This document shows positions 46,109-54,155 of a DNA stretch of 64,000 bases, in pieces (the first letter of the stretch is position 1; the number at the start of each line of letters is the position of its first letter). The translations under genes and the position numbers were made by a program. Under the pieces are notes generated by a model that had not been told where the DNA came from, made no database searches, and saw only the letters and a program-made list of their open reading frames with translations. This stretch comes from Cyclobacteriaceae bacterium (lineage in GTDB: Bacteria; Bacteroidota; Bacteroidia; Cytophagales; Cyclobacteriaceae), in contig JAEUTZ010000002.1 of the NCBI GenBank assembly GCA_016787725.1, positions 241,143-305,142 of the forward strand. Reading direction: 5' to 3'.

Positions 46109-47553
46109 GCCAGGATTCCTGAGACAACGTTGCCCGCTACATCGGTGAGGCGGTACCGTCTGCCCAGGTGTTTGAAGAGGAGTTGTTCGTGATTCAAGCC
46201 CATCAGATGCAACACGGTGGCGTGAAAGTCATTCACATGCACGGGGTCGCGTATGATGTTGTAGCCAAACTCATCGGTTTCGCCATAGGTGATGCCGGCC
46301 TTCACCCCACCTCCCGCCATCCAGATGGTGTAGCTGCGTGGATGATGATCGCGGCCATAGTTTTCTTTCGACAGACTTCCCTGGCAGTAATTCGTACGAC
46401 CGAACTCGCCCCCCCAGATCACCAACGTTTCATCGAGCAAGCCGCGTTGCTTCAGATCAAGAATAAGCGCGGCCGTGGCCCGATCAACATCCTGGGCCTG
46501 CAACGGCATTTCGCCCACCATGTTGCCATGCTGATCCCACCCCTGGTGATACAATTGCACAAAGCGAACTCCGGCTTCGGAAAGCTTACGCGCCAATAAA
46601 CAATTAGCGGCATAGGTACCGGGCACGAGGCAATCGGCTCCATACATTTTAATGATGCTGTCCGATTCTTTGCTGAAATCCGTTAGCTCGGGCACTGCCG
46701 TTTGCATGCGGTAGGCCATCTCATACTGTTGGATGCGGGTTTGAATTTCCGGATCGCCAAACTCCTGGTAGTTGAGGTCATTGAGTTGCGCGAGTTGATC
46801 CAACATGTTTCTGCGGTCGGTGCGATCGCGGCCTTCAGGATCTTTCAGATACAACACGCGCTCCTCGCTGCTGCTGAACTGCACACCCTGGTGTACACTA
46901 TCTAAAAATCCATTCGTCCACAGTTTGGAATAGACGCCCTGCCCATTGCCGCGGCCGCGCGAGAGCAACACACAGAAGGCCGGCAGGTTTTTGTTTTCAC
47001 TGCCTAATCCATAACTGAGCCAGGCGCCCATGCTGGGCCGGTTGCCCTGTTGCGCTCCGGTTTGCATGAATGTTAAGGCAGGATCGTGATTGATGGCTTC
47101 GGTGTGCATGGATTTGATGATACAAATATCATCCACCACCCGGGCAATGTTGGGGAAGAGTTCACTCACCCACGCACCCGACTGGCCATGTTGTGCGAAC
47201 TTGAAGTAGGAACCCACCAGCGGAAATTTCTCCTGCCCGGAAGTCATGCCCGTAAGGCGTTGTCCCATGCGCACGGAGGCGGGTAACTCCTCGCCCATCA
47301 TTTTCGTGAGCAGGGGTTTATAATCGAAGCTTTCCAGTTGTGAGGGCGCTCCGTTTTGAAACAGGTAAATAATGCGCTTCGCTTTCGGTGCAAAATGCGG
47401 CAGCCCGGTGAGCTGTGGGGAGGCATGGTTGCTGGAGAAGAGATCGGGAATCAGGAGCGAACCCAAGGCCACCGAGCCCAGGCCCACACTTACTTTGCCC
47501 AGGAAATGCCTGCGGGTGATGCTTTGGCGATGCTCCAGAAATTCCTTGCTCAT
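46105..47553 (-). CDS. DUF1501 protein with Tat-type signal
   Basis: The 482-residue protein has a twin-arginine signal (SITRRHFLGKVSVGLGSVALGSLL), so it should be exported folded. The body is a sulfatase/alkaline-phosphatase-like DUF1501 domain (IIYLFQNGAPSQLESFDYKP, TLVIWGGEFGRTNY, GRDHHPRSYTIWMAGGG). Family members are always found with DUF1553/PSD1 proteins; enzymatic activity is not established. It is translationally coupled to the cytochrome-domain gene. The DUF1553 partner is 1.45 kb upstream, with two toxin-antitoxin remnants between them. Confidence 0.9.
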   Translation of the reverse strand: MSKEFLEHRQSITRRHFLGKVSVGLGSVALGSLLIPDLFSSNHASPQLTGLPHFAPKAKRIIYLFQNGAPSQLESFDYKPLLTKMMGEELPASVRMGQRLTGMTSGQEKFPLVGSYFKFAQHGQSGAWVSELFPNIARVVDDICIIKSMHTEAINHDPALTFMQTGAQQGNRPSMGAWLSYGLGSENKNLPAFCVLLSRGRGNGQGVYSKLWTNGFLDSVHQGVQFSSSEERVLYLKDPEGRDRTDRRNMLDQLAQLNDLNYQEFGDPEIQTRIQQYEMAYRMQTAVPELTDFSKESDSIIKMYGADCLVPGTYAANCLLARKLSEAGVRFVQLYHQGWDQHGNMVGEMPLQAQDVDRATAALILDLKQRGLLDETLVIWGGEFGRTNYCQGSLSKENYGRDHHPRSYTIWMAGGGVKAGITYGETDEFGYNIIRDPVHVNDFHATVLHLMGLNHEQLLFKHLGRRYRLTDVAGNVVSGILA

Positions 47554-47575
47554 ATTGTATTATCGAGACCCAGTT

Positions 47576-47859
47576 CTATCCTAATTTTTTCTTTGGGTCT
47601 TGCCTAACGTCAAAGAATGAAAGTATAATAATCTTATTGTCTCTTATTCTATAGAGTATCCTTGTCTGCCGTGATAATTGAAAACCGCGAATGTCGTTGC
47701 TTTCAACTTGCCCATTAAAGGATAGGCTTCAAGGAGTTTGAAAATTTCATCAACCTTTTGAATAAATTCACTTGCTGTCTTTTCGCCCCATTTTTGCTTT
47801 ATGTTCTCTACAATTGAGTCGAAGTTTCTCTCGGCTCTTGGGGTAACAAAAACTTGCAT
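47576..47859 (-). pseudogene. RelE/ParE-family toxin, frameshifted
   Basis: The frame from ATG 47859 encodes MQVFVTPRAERNFDSIVENIKQKW..., a ParE-like toxin, but stops at GRQGYSIE. In the adjacent frame the missing end is present: RQTRILYRIRDNKIIILSFFDVRQDPKKK, stopping at TAG (47578-47576). A single missing base near 47690 separates the halves. Family knowledge: ParE/RelE toxins block gyrase or cut mRNA; the C-terminal part is needed. The gene start overlaps the antitoxin stop by one base (TAATG). Confidence 0.85.
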
Positions 47860-48089
47860 TAGTATTTCTTCCTAAGGGTATCCCAGTCCGTTAAATTATT
47901 GTCGTTCTGAGACTCCTCATAAGATAAATAAACTTCCCTTTTTTGTTCCTCGGTCAATGTCTTCCAAATCTGTCCCTCTTCTGCTGTTTCTCTTTGCTTG
48001 AGAAAGTCATAAATAGTTCTCAATAACTGTTCATTATCAATCCTGTCCAGGATTTTATGTAGGTCTGATTTCCACTCAATTGTCCCCAT
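47859..48089 (-). CDS. Antitoxin of the ParE-like module
   Basis: I start at MGTIEWKSDLHKILD (76 residues). The charged helical sequence (LLRTIYDFLKQRETAEEGQIWKTLTEEQKREVYLSYEES, tail LTDWDTLRKKY) is typical of short antitoxins paired with RelE/ParE toxins in Bacteroidetes; I cannot name the exact antitoxin family. The stop codon shares its last base with the toxin ATG. It may still be needed if the toxin is only damaged in this sequence, or it may be an orphan. Confidence 0.72.
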   Translation of the reverse strand: MGTIEWKSDLHKILDRIDNEQLLRTIYDFLKQRETAEEGQIWKTLTEEQKREVYLSYEESQNDNNLTDWDTLRKKY

Positions 48090-48183
48090 GCAATTAATTT
48101 TGTAAATCAAATTTACTGTTTTTTACTCATTATTATCTTTATAAACCTTTACTAACAACTATTGATAAACTAATATTTCTTTC

Positions 48184-48243
48184 GTCCCTACGGGACTTAT
48201 GTGTGTTATATTTAGTGCAACCGGTATGTCGTCCCTATGGAAC
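48184..48243. repeat. REP-like palindromic repeat
   Basis: GTCCCTACGGGAC (48184-48196) is a perfect GTCCC/GGGAC hairpin with a TAC loop; a second, imperfect copy GTCCCTATGGAAC lies at 48231-48243 after ACCGGTATGTC. The motif CGTCCCTACGGGAC is one I associate with REP-like elements scattered in Bacteroidetes genomes. It lies in a ~345-bp gene-free stretch (48090-48435) between two toxin-antitoxin modules; nothing else is recognised there. Confidence 0.6.
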
Positions 48244-48435
48244 TCCATACCTTTTTTAGTTAATTCTTTCTATAAGAATCAATTATCCTTTTTAGGTTGC
48301 TACTGTGTCCTCCAGCGATTTGTGCATAAGCAGTGGTCGAAATTCAAAACGCAACATTGATAATGCATTAATCATATTCGTAATGAGGAGGAGCATCATA
48401 AACACGTTCGGTTTTTGGAGCGCTGATCCCTTCCC

Positions 48436-48591
48436 TCACTTTTTGGGTCTCAACTTGTTCGCATTTTTTTTAAAATACTCAATCTCTTGTTGTGGAGTCA
48501 TGCCTTCAATCTCTTTTGAAATTTCATCTCTCCTTTTCCTCATGAAAGCAACTGCATCAAAAGTCTTCTTTGTCTTTGGCTCTGTTTTCAT
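48436..48591 (-). CDS. Small antitoxin-like partner of PIN toxin
   Basis: A 51-residue protein (MKTEPKTKKTFDAVAFMRKRRDEI ... EGMTPQQEIEYFKKNA) whose ATG overlaps the PIN gene stop by one base (TAATG). The form, with FDAVxFMRxxRDEISKExEGMTxxE, is common directly after PIN-domain genes in Bacteroidetes, where it is taken as the antitoxin. Confidence 0.7.
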   Translation of the reverse strand: MKTEPKTKKTFDAVAFMRKRRDEISKEIEGMTPQQEIEYFKKNANKLRPKK

Positions 48592-48946
48592 TACTCTAAT
48601 ATTTCTCTTGGTGTTCTTATTTCTAAAACCCGATGTCCGTTTTTAATATTAACTGAGTTGTAACCTCTAATTCTTGTGATGTTTACAATATGCTTAAAGT
48701 TCCAACTTACCAAAATATCTGCGTTAACAAGTGTCGCCAGAGCAATATGCCGGCAGTCCGTTCTGCTTGATTTTCCAACAACCTCTTCTTTAATATATTC
48801 TTCTCCAAGTTGAATTGAGTCAACCGTTTGGGCAACATACTCAATTTGAGCCGTTGGAATTGATTTGTAAAATGTAAGTACTTCTTCAGGCGCTCCAATG
48901 AGTTCAGTCGAATAACTGAAGTGTCAATATAGATTCGTTGAACCAT
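48591..48946 (-). pseudogene. PIN-domain ribonuclease toxin with internal deletion
   Basis: The start MVQRIYIDTSVI is a typical PIN beginning with the first catalytic Asp. The sequence then jumps, in another frame, to ELIGAPEEVLTFYKS ... GKSSRTDCRHIALATLVNADILVSWNFKH, which holds the later catalytic Asp residues, and ends EIRTPREILE before TAA (48593-48591). The part normally between SVI and ELIGAP (roughly 40-50 residues in relatives) is missing, so the gene has an internal deletion that also shifts the frame. The product would not be an active ribonuclease. Confidence 0.85.
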
Positions 48947-49000
48947 CCTTAAATTTAGCTCTTTTTGATCACTCGCTTAACTCTTTAAAGGGCACGCACC

Positions 49001-51307
49001 TTACGTTTTGGTAATGGCTTCATCCAAATTATAAATTGTATGTACTACCTGCATCAAGGCTGCCAACGACACTACATCGCTGATGGTTGCGTGCGGATAC
49101 TCGCCTGCCTGCACAAACGTTGCTGCCTTGTCGGGATTTTGTGTAAATCCTAGTTTCTCGGCTTCATAGTAATTCATCAACACCGTAAGTTCTTCGGGCC
49201 GGGGCTTGCGGCATACGATGGCCTGAAAAGCTTTCTCTATTTTTTGTTGGGGTTCAGTTGATTCCTGCATCAGCCGTTCGGCAAACACGCGGGCAGCTTC
49301 GAGGATCAGCGGCTCATTCAACAAGACCAGCGCCTGCAGTGGCGTGTTGGTGGTCATCCGGTTTACTTCGCACTGATCGCGGTTGCTGGCATCAAATACC
49401 AACATGCCCGGTGGTGGCACGGTGCGTTTAATGAACGAGTACAGGCCCCTGCGGTACAACTTGTCGCCATGGTCTTGTACGTAGCGCGCCAGGATGCCCC
49501 GGCCCGAAGTGGATGATTCCCAGATGCCTTTGGGTTGATATACTTTTACACTCGGCCCACCAATTTCCGGTACCAGCAACCCGCTGCTGGCCAGCGTAAG
49601 ATCGCGCACCCCTTCGGCAGTTAAGCGCACGCGCGGACTATAGGACAATAATACATCATCCGGATCCAGGGCTGATTTCTCTTTTGAGACTGCTGAAGAT
49701 TGCCGGTACGTTGCCGACATGACGATTTGTTTGACGAGGCGTTTCACGTCCCACCCGTGGTCGCGAAAGTCAACGGCCAGCCAATCGAGCAGTTCGGGGT
49801 GTGAGGGTAACTCGCCTTGCATCCCAAAATCGCCCGAGGTTTTCACCAACCCCCGACCAAAGAACTCCTGCCACAGGCGGTTGACAAAGACCCGGGCCGT
49901 GAGTGGATTCTTTTTATCGAAGAGCCACTTCGCCAACCCCAGCCGGTTGTTGCCATAGATTGTAGAGTCGTAAGGCAGAATGTCGGGGGGCAACCCGATG
50001 TCCACCTGTTCACCATGGGCATCGTACACGCCACGGGTAAGTACATACGTGGGGCGTTTCCAGGTGGAATCCTTCATCACCATCACTTCCACGGGCGTGG
50101 TGTCGCGCTTGTTGATGAAGGTGAGGATGCGCTCCACTTCGGCTGAGGTGATTTTGATTTTGGGCGGATCGGCCAGGGAGGCCAGCGTGATGTCGCCCAC
50201 CAGCCCTTTCTCGGGTACCTGATTGAAGAAGGCAAAGGTGCGGTAATAGTCTCTTTGCGAGATGGGGTCGTACTTATGATCGTGGCAATGGGCACACTCG
50301 AACGTAAGGGCCAGAAAAGCTTTCGCAAACGTATTGGTGCGATCGGTAACGTACTCGATGCGGTACTCTTCATCAATCACGCCACCCTCTTGCGTGATTT
50401 TATGATTGCGGTTAAAGCCGGTGGCCAGCAATTGCTCTTTGGTAGGATTTGGCAACAGATCACCCGCTACCTGCCAGGTGACAAACTGTTCGTACGAATA
50501 ATTCTGATTGAAGGCATGAATCACCCAGTCGCGCCACGGCCACATGGTACGCAGGCCATCGTCCTGGTAGCCGTGTGAGTCGGCATAGCGGGCTACGTCC
50601 ATCCAATACAAGGCCATGCGTTCGCCATACTGCGGTTGTGCGAGGAGATGGTCCACCATTTTTTCGTAGGCTGCTTCAGAAGGGTTATTAAGAAATTGGT
50701 TTTGAAGTTCGATGGAAGGTGGCAGGCCGGTGAGGTCGAGGCTGAGGCGTTTGAGAAGTCGTTCTTTATCTGCTTCGGCATTGGGTGCAAGCTTTGCTGC
50801 CTCCATCCGCGCCAGCGTGAAATGATCAATTTCATTCTGCGGCCACGATTCGTTTTCGATGACGGGCAGCGCTGCCCTGCGCGGTGGAATAAAGGCCCAA
50901 TGAGGTTTGAACACCGCACCTTGCTCAATCCATTTTTTGATCAGCTGAATTTCTGTCGCTGTCAACGCCAGGTTCGATTCCGGTGGGGGCATTTGTACCG
51001 CGGTATCGGTGGACGCAATCCGGAGGTACACTTCCGACTGATCGGGACGGCCGGGAACAATGGCGTGTGCGTTGGGATTATCCTTTAGGGAGGCCAGGGC
51101 GCCTTCGCGGGTATCCAATCGCAGGTTTGATTTGCGTTGGTTAGCATCGGGGCCATGACATTTGAAACAGCGGTCGGATAAAATCGGGCGGATGTGAAGA
51201 TTAAAATCCACCGAGTCGAGCCGGGAGAGCGCGGATTGTTTTGACCCGCATCCCGTAAGGAAAGCGGCTGCAGACAACAGGGTGATGGCGAGTATGGGTA
51301 GACGCAT
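49001..51307 (-). CDS. DUF1549/DUF1553 protein with planctomycete cytochrome-c domain
   Basis: I start at [20 protein letters not shown] (768 residues), a lipoprotein signal; the frame runs 45 bp further upstream. Residues ~30-130 hold the heme motif CFKCH in [23 protein letters not shown] (PSCyt1). DUF1549 follows ([42 protein letters not shown], split by helices) and then DUF1553 ([27 protein letters not shown]). It is the usual first gene of a DUF1553-DUF1501 pair. A degradative role on sulfated or complex glycans is often suggested, without proof. Confidence 0.9.
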   Translation of the reverse strand: MRLPILAITLLSAAAFLTGCGSKQSALSRLDSVDFNLHIRPILSDRCFKCHGPDANQRKSNLRLDTREGALASLKDNPNAHAIVPGRPDQSEVYLRIASTDTAVQMPPPESNLALTATEIQLIKKWIEQGAVFKPHWAFIPPRRAALPVIENESWPQNEIDHFTLARMEAAKLAPNAEADKERLLKRLSLDLTGLPPSIELQNQFLNNPSEAAYEKMVDHLLAQPQYGERMALYWMDVARYADSHGYQDDGLRTMWPWRDWVIHAFNQNYSYEQFVTWQVAGDLLPNPTKEQLLATGFNRNHKITQEGGVIDEEYRIEYVTDRTNTFAKAFLALTFECAHCHDHKYDPISQRDYYRTFAFFNQVPEKGLVGDITLASLADPPKIKITSAEVERILTFINKRDTTPVEVMVMKDSTWKRPTYVLTRGVYDAHGEQVDIGLPPDILPYDSTIYGNNRLGLAKWLFDKKNPLTARVFVNRLWQEFFGRGLVKTSGDFGMQGELPSHPELLDWLAVDFRDHGWDVKRLVKQIVMSATYRQSSAVSKEKSALDPDDVLLSYSPRVRLTAEGVRDLTLASSGLLVPEIGGPSVKVYQPKGIWESSTSGRGILARYVQDHGDKLYRRGLYSFIKRTVPPPGMLVFDASNRDQCEVNRMTTNTPLQALVLLNEPLILEAARVFAERLMQESTEPQQKIEKAFQAIVCRKPRPEELTVLMNYYEAEKLGFTQNPDKAATFVQAGEYPHATISDVVSLAALMQVVHTIYNLDEAITKT

Positions 51308-51426
51308 GGGCAGACACTTAAAAGTGCGGATTTTCCGGCAGTTTTGAAACAACCATAGGCTAAGTAGCCAGTGCGATTCAGAAGCACACGGTTAAACTCT
51401 TTGTGCCTTCCGGTGTTTAAGAGATA

Positions 51427-51888
51427 ATGAAAATCTACACCCTCCAACGCACGCAGTTTTTACCAATTTCCATGGCTGAAGCATGGGACTTCTTCTCCAC
51501 CCCACGGAACCTTTCGAAAATCACACCCGAACACATGGGTTTTAACATTCTTTACGTAAGTGGTGGTGAGAAAACCTATGCCGGTCAGATTATCCGCTAC
51601 CACGTACAGATTTTGCCTGGAATCAAGGTGCATTGGGTAACCGAAATTACACATGTGCAGGAGCCGGAGTATTTTGTTGACGAACAGCGGTTTGGTCCGT
51701 ATGCGTTGTGGCACCATCAGCATCGTTTTAAGGCGGTGGCCGGAGGTGTTGAAATGACTGATGAAGTAAACTATGCCATTCCGGTAGGGTTTTTAGGCCG
51801 CCTGGCGCACTGGCTTTTTGTGGGCCGCGAGGTTAATCGTATTTTTGAACATCGTTTCACTGTTTTGGAACGCTATTTTAAAAAGTAA
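51427..51888 (+). CDS. SRPBCC-family protein
   Basis: The 153-residue protein has the START/SRPBCC ligand-cavity pattern (LQRTQFLPISMAEAWDFFSTPRNLSKITPEHMGF; VEMTDEVNYAIP), often annotated as cell-division-inhibitor-like. These folds bind hydrophobic ligands. It lies 11 bp before crtZ, so it is probably in the carotenoid operon; binding or handling of a carotenoid or isoprenoid is inference only. Confidence 0.85.
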   Translation: MKIYTLQRTQFLPISMAEAWDFFSTPRNLSKITPEHMGFNILYVSGGEKTYAGQIIRYHVQILPGIKVHWVTEITHVQEPEYFVDEQRFGPYALWHHQHRFKAVAGGVEMTDEVNYAIPVGFLGRLAHWLFVGREVNRIFEHRFTVLERYFKK

Positions 51889-51899
51889 CCGGGTTGCCG

Positions 51900-52394
51900 A
51901 TGGATTGGAAAGTGATCTTGATTTGTGGGTTAATTACCACCGGTACGTTCTTGTTTTGGGAATTTGTAGCCTGGTTTACCCACAAGTATGTGATGCACGG
52001 GTTTTTGTGGACCTGGCATAAATCGCACCACACAGTGCACGACCATACAGTGGAAAAAAATGATTTGTTTGCTGTGGTGTTCAGCATTCCTTCCATCGCC
52101 TTGTTTATTATTTCCACTTCGGTGTATCCGAGCCCGTATTTGTTTGCGGTGGCGTTGGGGATTTTCTGTTACGGCCTCTTCTACCTGATTTTCCACGACA
52201 TCATCGTACACCAGCGGCTGAAGTGGCGGCCGGAAAAGCGCAGCAAGTATTTGCAACGCATGATTCATGCCCATTACATTCACCATGCCAAACACACCAA
52301 AGACGGGTGCGAGGCTTTTGGATTTCTCTATGCTCCGAAGAAGTATGAGCCCGGCAAGTTTGTGTTTAAGGCCAAACGCCAGGAAACACAATAG
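51900..52394 (+). CDS. crtZ: Beta-carotene hydroxylase CrtZ
   Basis: I use ATG 51900 (MDWKVILICGLI, 164 residues); TTG 51894 is an alternative. The membrane di-iron hydroxylase has all histidine clusters of CrtZ: HKYVMHG, HKSHH, HDIIVHQR and HYIHHAKH. It hydroxylates beta-ionone rings, turning beta-carotene into zeaxanthin. It lies between the SRPBCC gene and the lycopene cyclase gene (24-bp gap) in one operon. Zeaxanthin could serve as membrane pigment and, in some rhodopsins, as light-harvesting antenna. Confidence 0.94.
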   Translation: MDWKVILICGLITTGTFLFWEFVAWFTHKYVMHGFLWTWHKSHHTVHDHTVEKNDLFAVVFSIPSIALFIISTSVYPSPYLFAVALGIFCYGLFYLIFHDIIVHQRLKWRPEKRSKYLQRMIHAHYIHHAKHTKDGCEAFGFLYAPKKYEPGKFVFKAKRQETQ

Positions 52395-52418
52395 GGTTTA
52401 CGATTAAGCCTGCATTCC

Positions 52419-53150
52419 GTGAACGAAAAATACCTTTACCTCGCCATTAATTTCTTTTCGATTCTATTTCCGTTCCTGTTCAGTTTTTATCCCAAATCAA
52501 ATTTCTCGAAGAAGTGGCGGTATCTGTGGCTGGCCATTTTGGTGCCGGGCCTCTTCTTTATTGTATGGGATGAATGGTTTACGCGGCTGGGGGTGTGGGG
52601 TTTTAACCCGCAGTACCTGACGGGCACCTATCTTTTCTCGTTGCCACTGGAAGAAGTGTTGTTTTTTGTTTGCATACCGTATGCCTGTGTATTTACCTAC
52701 GAGGCGGTGAACTACCTGATTCGCTGGCGGCTAAACCAGAAATACACCAACCTGATTACCGATTTGCTGAGCAGTGGGCTTTTGCTGACGGCCGCCATTC
52801 ACTACGACCGGTGGTATACTGCAGTCACGTTTATGCTGCTGGCGATTTTCCTTTTGTTGCACCGGTGGGTATGGAAGACGGACGTTGCCGGCAAGTTTTA
52901 CGTGGCCTATCTATTTATCCTGATCCCCTTCTTTATTGTGAATGGAATTTTGACCGGCACGGGCATTGACGATCCGGTGGTGTGGTATAACGATGCGGAG
53001 AACCTGGGCATCCGCATGGGTACCATTCCGTTTGAGGACACGTTTTACGGAATGCTGTTGCTGATGATGAACGTGACGCTGTTCGAATTTCTGCAAAAGA
53101 GAAAGGCTGGCGATCTTCACCGCGAAGGTGCGAGGGTGCTAAGGCGTTAG
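52419..53150 (+). CDS. Lycopene cyclase (CrtYc-CrtYd fusion type)
   Basis: The 243-residue membrane protein starts at GTG and consists of two lycopene cyclase domains in tandem. The first has SLPLEEVLFFVCIPYACVFTYE, the second TIPFEDTFYGMLLLMM, matching the conserved PxE(E/D)xxF core of heterodimeric CrtYc/CrtYd cyclases fused in one chain. It would convert lycopene to beta-carotene, the substrate of both CrtZ and Blh. It is the last gene of the operon; a 6-bp GC-rich hairpin overlaps its stop codon. Confidence 0.92.
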   Translation: MNEKYLYLAINFFSILFPFLFSFYPKSNFSKKWRYLWLAILVPGLFFIVWDEWFTRLGVWGFNPQYLTGTYLFSLPLEEVLFFVCIPYACVFTYEAVNYLIRWRLNQKYTNLITDLLSSGLLLTAAIHYDRWYTAVTFMLLAIFLLLHRWVWKTDVAGKFYVAYLFILIPFFIVNGILTGTGIDDPVVWYNDAENLGIRMGTIPFEDTFYGMLLLMMNVTLFEFLQKRKAGDLHREGARVLRR

Positions 53151-53166
53151 GGTCGATATGGACCCT
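53149..53166 (+). terminator. Possible terminator hairpin after lycopene cyclase
   Basis: AGGGTC (53149-53154) pairs with GACCCT (53161-53166) around a 6-base loop, overlapping the stop codon. Only short T runs follow (TTGCGGTTTTGCG), so termination is uncertain. Confidence 0.3.
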
Positions 53167-53211
53167 TGCGGTTTTGCGTCCCTGCGGTGATCGTTCTCGC
53201 TTAGAATTTAA

Positions 53212-53241
53212 GCAAAAAGAAAAAGGGGCTTGTTGCCCCTT
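53212..53241 (-). terminator. Strong intrinsic terminator after the Lys-rich protein gene
   Basis: AAGGGGC (53223-53229) and GCCCCTT (53235-53241) form a 7-bp stem with a 5-base loop; read on the minus strand it is followed by a T-rich run (complement of 53212-53224). It begins 26 bp after the stop of the leftward small gene. It may also work in the other direction for the crtY operon. Confidence 0.75.
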
Positions 53242-53266
53242 CCGCTAAGTACGTGTCGGTATGAAT

Positions 53267-53509
53267 TTAAGCCGTTGCCAGTTCGGGTTTGGCTTTCTTT
53301 TCCTTCTTCACTTTTACATTCTTGATCTTCTTCAGCTCCTTTTTCATTTGCGTGGCCACCACGGTAGCCAGGCGTTTGGCTGATTTTTCGATCAGTTTGT
53401 TGGCCTTCTTTTTGGACTTGGTAATGCCCAGGGCTTGTACGGTTTGATGGAGGGAATCCATTAAGAGCAATCTGATTTCTTTCTTTCCTTTGAGCACTAA
53501 TTTTTCCAT
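53267..53509 (-). CDS. Small lysine-rich protein
   Basis: An 80-residue, very basic protein (MEKLVLKGKKEIRLLLMDSLHQTV..., tail KKELKKIKNVKVKKEKKAKPE). It resembles small Bacteroidetes basic proteins of unknown function; histone-like nucleic-acid binding is possible but only inferred from charge. It has its own strong intrinsic terminator, which supports it being expressed. Confidence 0.65.
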   Translation of the reverse strand: MEKLVLKGKKEIRLLLMDSLHQTVQALGITKSKKKANKLIEKSAKRLATVVATQMKKELKKIKNVKVKKEKKAKPELATA

Positions 53510-53689
53510 AATGTCTGATGTTTAGGAGTACAAAATATCAGGTTACCCGGGCATTACCAAGCGGTTAATAAAACTTAACATTGGAAGTGAATTTTCCTTT
53601 AATTTGGGTCAAATTGTGGGTTTTTGAGGGCTTAAGCCCAGGCTGTACCAGATCCCTGGAAGATCGATTTTTAAGGTTTGTTTGGATTC

Positions 53690-53800
53690 ATGAGCAACCT
53701 CCTGCTGTGGATGGGGCTTTTGCTGTTCTTTCAGCCAGTAATCAGTCACTGGGTCGGTTACCTGTATTTCTTACGGGGCTTTTCAGCCGTATTATTGTAG
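53690..53800 (+). CDS. Possible 36-residue hydrophobic peptide
   Basis: MSNLLLWMGLLLFFQPVISHWVGYLYFLRGF-type sequence, one predicted membrane helix, with a weak AAGG 15 bp upstream. No homology is known to me and the frame could be chance. Reported only because it lies in an otherwise empty stretch. Confidence 0.15.
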   Translation: MSNLLLWMGLLLFFQPVISHWVGYLYFLRGFSAVLL

Positions 53801-53841
53801 CGGGTCCGGATTACTTCATACCGGGTGGTTTGTGAAATTAC

Positions 53842-53951
53842 GCGGTGTCTTGTGTAAACACTGACGGTGCTTAGTATAAATACTCACGGTGCTTACTATA
53901 AACCTCAACGGTGCTTACTGTAAACCTGAACGGTGCTCACTATAAACTGAT
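53842..53951. repeat. Five 22-bp imperfect tandem repeats
   Basis: Units start at 53842, 53864, 53886, 53908 and 53930. The shared core is ACGGTGCTTACTATAAAC followed by four variable bases; units 2-4 are closest to each other. There are no spacers between units, so this is not a CRISPR array. The array lies about 200 bp before a tyrosine recombinase gene and shares TATAAAC with the motif at 54084-54112, so recombinase accessory sites or an iteron-like binding array are possible. Confidence 0.8.
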
Positions 53952-54083
53952 TTGGAGCTGTAATTGGGACACTGCCCAGAGAAGTGTGTACGTGCGGGAA
54001 AGTGACTGACAACCTGTGTAGAGGGCGATTTTTTGGTGGCTCTCGAAGAAATAACAGGATTTCCCATTTTCAATATATCCGAT

Positions 54084-54112
54084 TATAAACGTTTATAAAC
54101 GTAAGTAAACGT
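54084..54112. repeat. Helically phased TAAACGT triplet
   Basis: TAAACGT occurs at 54086-54092, 54096-54102 and 54106-54112, a 10-bp period equal to about one DNA turn, with AAACGTTT palindromes at the ends of the cluster. It is 44-70 bp before the recombinase ATG, so it may be the gene's own operator or a recombinase arm site. Confidence 0.6.
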
Positions 54113-54155
54113 TTATTATACGACTGCGGTCTTCCAACCGTCTAGTATTGGCACC

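Larger units (their letters stand above)
53510..54155. other. 646-bp gene-poor region with repeats before the recombinase
   Basis: No ORF here looks convincing by composition or homology. The region holds five 22-bp tandem repeats and a phased TAAACGT triplet (annotated separately), and one tiny hydrophobic ORF. It marks the change from core chromosome to the accessory segment. Confidence 0.6.

Noticed and set aside
48305-48646. 113-residue plus-strand ORF
   Set aside because: Antisense to the PIN-associated antitoxin, whose frame has clear protein character.
53581-53835. 84-residue plus-strand ORF starting with TTG
   Set aside because: Composition is not protein-like, there is no start signal, and it lies in repeat-rich intergenic DNA.
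53842-53951. CRISPR array
   Set aside because: Repeat units are contiguous with no unique spacers and no cas genes are nearby.
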